This document shows, in pieces, positions 13,701 through 25,549 of a stretch of DNA of 64,000 nucleotides. The stretch spans positions 7,498,950 through 7,562,949 of the forward strand of contig CM054145.1 of assembly GCA_028751875.1 (NCBI GenBank), given 5' to 3'. The stretch is from Rapana venosa (taxonomy: Eukaryota; Mollusca; Gastropoda; Neogastropoda; Muricidae). The notes under the pieces were generated by a model. That model was not told the origin of the DNA and made no database searches. It saw only the letters and a list, made by a program, of their open reading frames with translations. A program made the translations under genes and the position numbers. The first letter of the stretch is position 1. Each line of letters begins with the position of its first letter.

Positions 13701-16700
13701 TGACTGTATCTTGTTACTGCGACGGTCGTGGAATCGGTCAGTGAGGTATGAACTGAACCAGGAGAGGGATGTGCAGTAACACGAATGTTTTTTAAGAGGG
13801 AGAGAAGATTGAATGGTCAATAGTGTCGAAGGCTGCAGATAAGTGAGTAGAGTGAGAGGGAGATTTTCCCCAGTCAGAAGCAAGTAGAGTGTATTTAGGG
13901 TATGGGCTAGGGTAGTTTCAGTGCTATGATTGACGCGATAGGCAGACTGAAAAGGGGAAGGAGACTATTTGAGTGAAGATGGTTGTTGAGTTGTTTCAGA
14001 ACAACTTTTTCAAGGACTTTAGAGTATGAACGGTAGGTTGGATACAGGTCTATAATTCTTCAAAGTGTTAGTATCGAGGTCGTGCTTTTTTAGTAGAGGT
14101 GTAACTATTGCAGTTTTGAGAGCAGTTGGAACAATTCCTGAAAGAAGTGATGAGTTAACCATTTTTGTGATGGTGGGTATGAGCTGTGGAAGGCACTGAG
14201 TAAAAAGAGAAGCAGGTATAGGATCAAGATCACATGATTTTATTGTCATTTCTTTCAGAATCGTCTTGATTTCTTTCTCGCTTGTTAGGTGAAAGAAAAG
14301 GAGAGGAGTACCAGAGAATTAAGGATCAAGAGGCATAGGGTAGAAAGAAGTCTGATCCAATCTGGAGCGAATGTTGCGGATTTTATCAGAGAAGAAAGAA
14401 GAGAATATAGCAGGAAGTTCAGAGGTGCTGTGAACAGTAGGCATTGGCTTGCTTTGAGATCCAGGAGGGTTGATGTGAGGGAAAAAAGAGATTTCATGGA
14501 CGTGGCATCAAGAACTTGAGCAGAGTAATAGTTTGTCTTTGCAGAATGAATCAGGGTTTTGACTTTGTTTATTTGTTTTCGCAAGAGCTGTTTGTTTATT
14601 TCAGTTTTTGTTTTTCGCCACTGCCGCTCCAATTGTCGGCGTTTGTGCTTTGCGACCAGGATATCGTGAGTGTACCATGGGGCGCAGGGCCTATCAGGCA
14701 GGAGACGGTCAGTGGGAGGTGCATGCTCGTCAAGCAGTTGGCTAAGAACAGTGTTGTAGTATTCAGAAGGGTCAGCGTGATCAGGGCTTTGTGATAGGCG
14801 TTCAGCTGCTTGAGAAGAGAAGGATTGAATGTCAATGGCCTTGAGATTGCGACGGGTGACACGCTTTTTCTTTTTGATAGGCCTTGCGATGTTGAGAAAG
14901 AAAAGAATGGCAGAATGATCAGAAACCAGTTCATTAGTGAAGATACAGATGTGACGAGATCTTGGGAAGCATCGGTAATGAGCCAGTTAAAGTATGACTG
15001 ATCTGTGAGTTGGTTCATTCACCAGCTGGGAAAGAGAGTGGTTAGACAAAGAAAGAGAAAGACGCTTGACATCAGGAGAAGACTGGTTATCGAAATGGAA
15101 GTTGAAGTCGCCAAGAATGATAAGCTTTTTAGGAGAGAGGCTGTAGTGATCAAGAAGCGACTGAAACTCTTGATGGAAGACTGAAGATGTTAGATTGTTT
15201 TTACGGCTGGGAGGTGGACGGTAAAGGCAGCAAAATGTAATAGAATGTCCAGGTAGGTTGAGGTTGAGTTCACAGACTTCAAAAGATTCATGTGAGAAAG
15301 GAAAGGAGTGGCAGAAAGAAAGAACTGGTTGCAGAGTGTCTTTGTAGACAACAGCAATACCACCTCCACGGGAGAGTCGGGGAAAAGAAAGAGTTTTGTA
15401 GCCAGGTGGTGTCAGTTGTTTGATTTTAGGTTCATGACCTTGTGGGTTGAGCCAGGTTTCTGTGAGAAAAGTTAGATCAATGTTCTGTTCGAATATGAAA
15501 TCAGCAAGATAGTCGGCTTTAACATCTGGGCAGACAGATTGCGTATTGAGTAAACATATGTGGAGAAGGTTTGATGGAGGCAGAGGGGTTGAAGATGACA
15601 GTGGTGAGTGACAGTGGTCACTGATGAAGCCAAAAAAATTCAGTAACATCATTTGTTTGATTGTATGCACTGTAACCACGAAATTATCCAAAATGGCCAC
15701 CTAAGTATAATTAGTAATAATCTGTAAAACTACTTGCTTAATTTCATGCACTGTATTCTTGGAAACTACTCAAAATAGCCACCTAAACTGTAATTAATAA
15801 TATACCAGAAAATTATTTGCTTAATTTCATGTGCTGTAGCCATGAAAAGAATCAGAATGGCCACCTAAACTGTCACTTATAATCTTCTACAGCTTTCAGT
15901 TGATAACAGATACAAGAAATCTGTTTTCACAGACATGTTTCAGTTACACAAACTTCCATACCCCACAGTGCATCTCAGCTTGGTTCCTAAGGGGGCAATA
16001 CATGTGGTGTTCCTTTGGCAACTGAGCTGAGATGCATTTGTGGGGCATGGTAAGTATGTTTGTTAAAAGATGCTTGGTTAAAAAAAACACCCAAACTCCT
16101 CCTTTTGACAACTAAAGACATTTGAATTTACATAGAAAGAGCTTCACATCTGTACACAGCAATTTCTAACACTAGAATAGCCTGGTTTTGGCTACATACC
16201 CACTCATGACAGACTTTGTCAGCCTTATTAGCTGATCTACTCATGGATTTTTTGTTTATAAGTTGTTTACTAGGTGAACTGAATATTACAAAGATTATTA
16301 TTCAGTATTGTAGTGAGTGTTTTTGCATATGACATACTTCAGATGTTGTCACTGAAAGAGAAAGGGAAACACAAGAGTGTTTTCGCATAGACCATTTTTC
16401 AGATGTTGTCACTGAAAGAAATATAGTGGAACGCTTAGTGTTTTTGCATAGAACTTACTTCGTCTTCAGATGCTGTCATTGGAAGAAAAACTGTGGAACA
16501 CTGTTTCTGCATATAACATTCTTTAGATGTTGTCTGTCACTGAAAAAGAAAGTGGAATACTGAGTGTTTTTGCATATAACGTGCTTCAGATGCTGTCATT
16601 GAAAGAAAAAGTGGAAGAGCTTCACAAGCAATGCAACGAGGCAGCAGAGGTGAAGCCCCCACGAGACATCACTGCCGAGTTTTTGGTCAAGAGCAAAATG

Positions 16701-19700
16701 AGGGACCTTCGGGCAGCCTGCAAGGTAAGGGATGGATACGGTAACACTGGCATGTCTTCCTCTTCTTCTTTTTCTTTTTAGAATGTTTGACAACAACTAT
16801 TATTATCTGTTATATGAGCAAAAATGCGTTGCTCTGCTGTTAAGTTCCTGACAAGTCAGGCCCAGCGCATCTGACTTCGGCATGGGAAAGAATTGTTGTC
16901 TTTCAAGTCTTTCTGGAAAAAAGGCAGGAGAATGGACCAAGAAGGCAGAAAATAGAAGAGAAGGAGGTGATAAGAAGAAAAAGAACATGGCAGAAACAAA
17001 GAGAAGGATAGAAGGAGTTCCTAGCACAGAATTTCCAGAAGGTGGGGATGCTGTTTATACTGACAGGCCCCCCGACATCGCCATGGGGAAACTGGCATGC
17101 CTAAGAATGTTTCATTCATTCGTGTGGTCTTTGGGGTGTGTTGCCCCCCCACCCCTCCCTCATTCATCAAGAGGTTTTTGTTCTTCAGATGAGTGTGACA
17201 GACGCCATAGCCGAGTGGTTAAGACCGTTCCACTTCAATCCCACGGGTCCATGACGTCGTGGGTTTGAATCTTGGGGGCATTGCTGTCATTTCCCCCCAC
17301 TCTCAGCTGCTATCCATCCCATCCCAGCCCAGCTGGTGCTAATTACAGCAGGAACTGACCACACTTGGACTTGGTAAAAGGAAGGGGCGTGCTAAATTTA
17401 GCTTTCTTGACTGAGTGATGTTGGATTTGTGTTCTGTGGGGGTGTCTGGTGAATTAAGGGTGCGGATTTTTACGATTTTCTAGGTCATTTTCAAGTGCAG
17501 ACCTGCCAGTTCCTTGATTTCCTACACATGCAGAAGATCAAATATGCATGTTAAAAGATTGTGTAGTTCGTGTCAGTGTTCGGTGGGTTACGGAAATCAT
17601 TTCGTTCATCCTCAGTAGAGTCATCAAGTGTAGACATAGGTAGCAGAATATAAACGATCAAGAATTTACAGCTAAGCCTGCTGGTTAATTCAAGTCCGTC
17701 TTTTTTCTCTGTGTGTGTGTGTGTGTGAATGTGTTCGCTTGCATGCATGTGTGCATGTGCGTACACGCGCGCATGTGCGTGTGCATGTGTGTGCATGCGC
17801 GTGTATGTGTTTGCAGCAATACGACGCGTTACAAGCCCAGCAGAAAGAAATCGAAGACAAACTTCACGAGCTGGAGTCCAACCCACCAAGCGATGTGTAC
17901 CTGTCGTCGCGAGATCGACAGATCCTGGATTGGCATTTTGCCAACCTGGAGTTCGCCAACGCCACCCCTTTGAGCAGTCTGTCGCTGAAGCACTGGGACC
18001 AGGACGATGATTTTGAATTCTCCGGGAGCCACCTGACAGGTGTGGTGGTGGTGGTTGTTGTTGTTGTTGCTGCTTCGATTTTACGTCTGTTCACTCTAAA
18101 GTGATATTAGATGAAAGTGACGTGTGTGTGTGTGTGTGTGTGCGCATGTGTGTGTTTTACAGCTCAATATTTTGTGGGTAGCTGCAGTATGGTGGGTGCC
18201 ATGGAGTATGTATGTATGCATACAGGGTATGTTTCAGTTTGTCCGCCATGTTCGACGATGACCTCCAAAAACAAGAGGCAGCTGCTGTTTTGGAAATTGG
18301 GCAAAAATTTGTTAATAGCAGAGATGCCATGCCCACAGTACATCCCCACTCTCTCAGCCAAGTGGGCATAGGACAGCGTTAGAGATGTTCTCCCAAAGGC
18401 CAACTAGCCCCCAGGGCTGTAGTACATAATAATACTAATAGTAATAATAACAATACATGGAATTCATATAGCGCCATATCTGGCCATTGATTGGGTGATG
18501 AGGAAGACGACAGAAGACACCCCAAGAGGGATTCGCTGGAGCCTGTTCTCAACACTAGACGACCTTGACTTTGCGGATGACCTGGCGCTGCTGTCCCACA
18601 CACACCAACATATCCAGGAGAAGACCAGCAGACTCCAAACATTCGGACAGCAAGTGGGACTTCGTATTAGCACCAAGAAAACAGAGACAATGTCGCTCAA
18701 TGTGAACACACCAGCCCCTGTGAAAGTGAATGGAACTGACCTGCGCCAGACAGACAAGTTCACATACCTTGGCAGCATCATCAAACCAGAGGGCGGCACA
18801 AAAGAAGACATCCACAACAGACTGGGCAAGGCCAGGAATGTGTTTAGGGAGATGAACAATATCTGGAGATCAACTCAGTACAGCACCAACACCAAGCTGA
18901 AGCTATACCAGAGCTGTGTTGTGTCTACGCTCCTGTACGGTTCTGAGTGCTGGAGGATGACGGAAGCGGATCTTATCAAACTTCGATCCTTCCACACCAT
19001 ATGCCTGCGAAGAATTCTCCGGATCTTTTGGCCAGAGAAGATCTCCAATGAAGACCTACTACGGAGATGCAGGCAAGAAGACATGGGAACCATCATCACC
19101 AGACGACGATGGAAGTGGATTGGGCATATCCTCTGAAGAGCCCCACAGTCAATCACAAGAACAGCATTGCACTGGACCCCAGAAGGAAGGAGAAAGAAAG
19201 GAAGACCAAAAGCAACGTGGAGGAGGATTGTAGAAAGTGAGATGAAGGCCATACAGCACTCTTGGGGATCAGTGACTAGGTTGGCCCAGGATAGGCAGGA
19301 GTGGAAGCGCTTTGTTGCTGCCCTACACACCGCTGGGTGTAATGGCTAATGATGATGATGATGATATCTTGCAAAAAACAAATCAAAGAGCTTTCGTTAT
19401 CCCACTCATTCACATGCAGCCAGTTACAATTAACAGTTTTAACAAATTCAAGTGTTTACACACACATACGCATGCATGCACACAAATGTTATAACTCCGG
19501 CAGGGTGATGGGGTTTTGGCTGTTGAGGGCAGGGACAAGAATGAGATGGAGCAAGAGGGGAGAATCTTAGGTTTGAAATAAATGTGTGTTGAGGCTGGAT
19601 TTAAAAGCGTCATAAAAAGGCTCTTGGCGAAGGGAGAGAGGGAGGGCATTCCAGATTGATGAAGACTATGCAAGTCGAGCCCCCTAGTCAGAGAGTCTGT

Positions 19701-22700
19701 TGTGGATCACTGAAGACTAAGCTGTAGTCTATGGTGTGTTTCAGTACGCAATGGCTACTCCTGCGTGCCCGTGGCTTTGGCAGAAGGCATGGACATCAAA
19801 CTGAACACCGTGGTACGAACTATCAAGTACACCCCAACAGGTAAGATGTAATCAAATAATAAATGGAATTTATATGGCGCTGTATCTTGCAATTACAAAT
19901 CAAAACGCTTGCGCTCAACCCATTCTTACACAGTCAAGCAACCAATAACAGTTAACAGTCCCTCTAGATTTACCTAACATTGATGAAAACGATCGCATAT
20001 GATTCAGGAGATCGTGTATTTAAAAAACAATGAATGAGATTTGGCCTAGACATATGTTTGACATTATTGAGATGAGGGGTACTCGAATGACAGTGGTGAT
20101 GAAGAAATCGTCTTTATGGTCGATGTTTTACATTTTAAATATATTTTCGCAGTGAAATATCATGCTAACTAATTTGAGCTTGCCTCAAAGTAGTCTACAA
20201 TATATATACTGTCATTGGGTAGACTATCAGGAATATTCATGTAGTAGTTTCTGAGTAAGAGGGATATGAACATAGCAGTGGTACATAAGAATTTTATTCC
20301 CCAGCATATAGGGTGCACTTGCACTGGGCAGTTAAAAGGTTAAGAGGATTTTTCCCTGGAGATAACATCAGTACTGATTCCACTCCCCCAAAAGTCCTTC
20401 AGATGAGACTGGAAACTGAGATCCTGTGTGTGAATGCATGCAGAACATCTTGCACACATTTTAAAAACCTGTTTGGCCTTTCAGAAGAGTAGGCCATTGT
20501 GTGTTAGTGGAACGGATGACAAAATTGACAAAACCACATACATGCAGGGACAGGATGTAAAAAAAAAAAAGCATGCGAGTGCTTATTCCAGTATCGTCAA
20601 AATATAAGAATAAAATGACTATAAAAAAAAGAAATAGATATAGACTTGACAACCTGAGCCAGCTTCCTGGATCCACTCCCCGCAGTCCTCTGCTTTCTGT
20701 AACAAATCGTTCCAACTCAAGGCCAGTCCACCACTCTCTGATGTTGTTGTCTTCCCATCGCTTTCTCTGTCTGCCTCTTCTGTCTCCCTGCTTGTACTGT
20801 TGTTCCCTGTAGTAGGACAAGTGCAGATATGATTTGTGTGACCCATACATACCTGTATGTGCTTGCTACCCCAGGTGTGGAGGTGGGTACCACGCAGGGT
20901 CGCTCGTCGACCACCTGGAAGGGGGACGCGGTGCTGTGCACCCTGCCTCTGGGGGTGTTGAAGGAGACTGTGCGGGGCGCCAGCATCAACGCCCCCCAGT
21001 TCAACCCCCCCCTCCCTGACTGGAAGGTCGACGCTATCAAACGCTTGGGGTTCGGCAACCTGAACAAGGTGAGCAGTTTGTGCGTGTGTGGTTGTGGGTG
21101 GGTGGGGTTTGTGGGGGGGTGGGGGTGTGTGTGGGTGGGTAAGTGTGTGGGGTGGGGGTTGTGTGTGTGTGCATGTTTTGTTAGCAACCACATTTACCTG
21201 TTGTTGCCTTAAAACCAGGTAAACCAACCCCCCCAAAAAACCAACAAAAACAACATCCCACCCCCCCACCCCCAAAAAAAGAAAAGAAAACCAAACCCCT
21301 TTAAAAAAAAAAAAAGGTGTGTGTGTGTGGTTTTGTTTTTGCTGCCTCATCTTTTGTGACTTCCCCCGTCCTGCTGTTTCCCACACCGCTCATTCCAATC
21401 TCCCTGCCACAGCCATACCCAGATTTGTTATGTCTCATCCTCAGAGTCGGAGGTCCACAGGGAGCCTATCGATATCAGGCCGCCATGGGGCCACCAGCCA
21501 GAGGGGCCCTGCACTGCTGCTGGGTCACTTTGGTGGTGTTCAGTGGTGCCTGTTCTGAGCTAACATAAGCAGGACACCACCTACTAAGCCCCGACCTAAC
21601 AACAATATTAGCTCAGTCGTGGAGCCAGACTGAGTGAGTTGCCCACCTGAAGTGGCAATCACCACAACGTCCATACAACGATCATCCCCCGCGAACCTCC
21701 AACCCCAAAGGCTTTGACACAAACTCACCACAGGCAGAAACCGAATCTGAGGTCACCGGAGACCAGAGCAACTGGGACCACCGAATTAGAGGCTTTTTTT
21801 TTTAATTGCATGATGATCAATGACAATGAGGATGACGTAATGCTGCTGCTGTGGAAGTGCATATGCTTTGAGACTACTTAAGACGCTTATTATCATAATA
21901 TATCCCGGCGTCAACCGGGCCCAAGAGATACAGACACCTGCAGTGTTGGTCAGGTAATTTGAGCAACACCCTCAAACTCGCATCCGTTAAGTGGATGAAG
22001 CTCGACTGTGTGGTCCCAGTCTTCCCACTGAGCCCACAGCACACTCACTCTGGGTAGGAGCCGGCTGGAGTCCGAAAAATCCCTATGACTCTTATGGGAA
22101 TCGAACCCGCGACCTTCCAGTCCGAAATCCAAGGTGCTAACCACTGCGCCATGGCGGCTGGTCTTTAACCCTCTTGTTGTTGGATTCTACAGAGCTAAAC
22201 TGCCTGTAGATTTTGAATTCTTTGAAGATTTTCTACCTCCATCTGACTTACTTTACTCCCAAGACAATTGTGTGTGTGCATGACAAGCTATCAAGCTGAA
22301 ATTTTGTCACAAGCTAGGTATGTCTTTGTACTTGCATTTAGGCGCAAGTTTATGTGTCTGGTCACCAGATGTCTTGTCATTGTCACCTCATTTGTCACCA
22401 ATTACAGGTAAAAATATGGTATATATGATAAAACAGCAAATCCTGCATGGATTTGACAATAGTTCAAGCATATTAGTGTCGAATAAGGAAGTGATACCCA
22501 GCTGATGTGTTTACCAATGGTTATGTGCAATAGTACTTCAAGGATGTGTCACACAATGTCCCCATAGCACCTGTTGTTTTATGGTATGTCTCGAGGAGAC
22601 TGAAGATTTATTTAACTGTTTTTTCTTTTGAAAACAAGTCATATTCAATCAACATGTGACCTTTATACTGCAGTTCATATCTGCGTGTGCTACCACATGT

Positions 22701-22902
22701 TTGTTAAGTGTACAGAAGTGTATTATTGTACATGACTGTCACACTGTCACCAGTGTCACAGCACAGGTGTGACAAATTCAAAACAACGCAGAACTTCTGT
22801 AACCCTACAAAATTTTAATGTTGGTAGTCTCTAAAGTAGTCGTAGTGGTGGCACAGGGTCACATCACATCACAAAAAGCACTAATTATGGATGTATGTGT
22901 GT

Positions 22903-22933
<31 letters not shown>

Positions 22934-24570
22934 GGTACCCATTGCTCACACCTGTCGAACCTTGGCAGACCATAGACCTATTTTATTTTCCTTCTTGCTA
23001 TTTTCATTATCAGCATATCTGTTCGTTTTTGCCATTGCAGTTTCAAAGCAAAAGTGTGGTAATAATGAGAAACAGTCAAAAGGCATCACGCTTTCAGACG
23101 TCTATGCCGCGGACCGTCCGGGAGGTCAAATTTCTCCTCAGTGGGTGTGTGAAGCACAGGTCAGGAATGTGCTGTGTAGCACATTATTTTCAGGCTCACT
23201 CTTCTCCCTAACTGCAGCATTTCCTTCCTCCTCTTCCTCGTAAGTGTTTAATATCGGACTCACTTAACAATGCTCGTTCAAATGTTTCTACTTCCAAGAC
23301 AATAACATTCAATTTATCGTCTGGCTAATCAGATGAATCATCTGCTACGAAACAAAACGCCATTTTTTTCGGCAACGCTGCACCATTGAAAAGTGTTCCG
23401 GTGGCTGGCTGTTATTTCTTCCTTCCCTCCCCACTACACGCATGTTTGTGGTCTAAATTTATCACTGGCACCCTCTGACACACTCCCTGCATCGCCCCAC
23501 CATTTTTCAGACACACAGTGTGAAAACCACGAGATCTGTGTGTGATGGAAAAGTACTGCCCACGTGGGCAGCACCAACTGTCGGCTGTGGTCGGATTGGA
23601 ATCTAGCGGCAGCCTCCGTTACTGTCGGCTGCGGCCGGATCGGGGACAAGAGGGTTAAAAAAAGAAAAAAAAGTCAATTTTGACATTGTATGTTCCCAGG
23701 TGGTACTGTGCTTTGACCGCGTGTTCTGGGACCCCAGCGCCAACTTGTTTGGTCACGTGGGCAGCACCACGGCCAGTCGCGGGGAGCTGTTCCTCTTCTG
23801 GAACCTGTACAAGGCCCCGGTGCTGCTGGCCCTGGTGGCGGGGGAGGCTGCCGGCATCATGGAGAACGTCAGCGACGATGTCATCGTGGGCCGCTGCATC
23901 GCCGTGCTGAAGGGAATCTTCGGCAACAATGCTGTGCCGCAGGTGGGCAGGGTGGGGGTGGTGGTTGTGGTGGTGGTGGACGTGGTGAACAGATTATATA
24001 TATATATATATTATATATATATAGTACATCCTATTACCTCTCTTCCAAAAGAAGATTAGAACAGATTAGAAGAAAGAACAGATTATATATATAGATTATA
24101 TATATATATATATAGTACATCCAATTACCCCTCTTCCGAAAGGTGGAACTGGGTTTGGTATGTGCGCAGGATGTTCTGCATGCGCACACACACAGGACCT
24201 CGTTTATAGTCTCCTTGTGTGTGTGTGTGTGTGTGCATATGCGTGTATATGTGTGCGTGTATGCGTGCGTGCGTAAGTATGTGTGTGTGAGTGAGTGAAC
24301 CTTAACTATATGATCATAATTGTCCCATGTAAAGTCCCTCTATATCTCTCTCTCTCTGTGTCTGACATGGTCTCACTATGATGTTTAATTTACAATGTCA
24401 TAACAAAGTTTCACAATGATGTATAATTGAGATTGACGTCATCCCACACGTCATTATAATACCCCCACCCCCCTGAGGAAGGCGAAAGCCGAAATATTGG
24501 GGAACATCTATATATGTTGGTTATTCTACTTTGTGTGATATATATATATTATATATATAATATATATATA

Positions 24571-24617
<47 letters not shown>

Positions 24618-24974
24618 TGGGCCTGACTTGTCAGGCGCTCAACAGCAGTGCAACATATTTTCGCTCGTATGACAAGACAACAATAGTTGCTGTCTGAGCG
24701 TTCAGCAAAGAAGAAGTTTTCAAATGAAAAGATTGAAATGTTCGTTCAGTGTACTTGTGATGTCAGTTTAGGGAACCCATCCTGGGTTAATAACGAATGG
24801 AATTTATATAGCGCTATATCTTGCAAAAACAAATCAAAGCACTTGCATACAACACACCCATACACGTACAACCAATACCAATTAACAGTTCACAAATTCA
24901 AATGTACATACACATGTGCGCGTGTGCCTGCACGCATGCACGCATGCGCACGCACGCACACGCACGCACACACA

Positions 24975-25008
<34 letters not shown>

Positions 25009-25518
25009 ACACACACACACACATACACACACACGCACACACACACACACACACTCAGGTTATACACTTTGGCAGGGTGGTTGGCCATTATGGTTGGCCA
25101 GGGCGTTGATACATGGAACGACAGTAGAGTTGGTTTTATACCCTGTTTTTATCTGTATATAGCTGCACAGTTTTAATCTGAGATTTACAAGTTGACGAGG
25201 TGACAGCCCTGATATGGCCTCTGTGGTTGGCAGGGGTATAAACAACAGGAGTGGATTGGATTGGATTTATTTTATTTTATTTTATTTTATTTTATACCAC
25301 TTGAAGTCATGACATTTCTCTGCGTGAAATTCGGGCCACTCTCCCCGGGGAGAGCGCGCCGCCACAAGAGCAGCGCCACCCTTTTTTTCTTTTTTTTCGG
25401 TCTGCAACTGTATTTCTTTCCCTATCAGAGTGGCTTTTTTCTGCAGAATTTTGCCAGGGACAACTCTCTTGTTGCCGTGGGTTCTTTTACGTGCGCTGAA
25501 AATTTTGTGTAACACACG

Positions 25519-25549
<31 letters not shown>

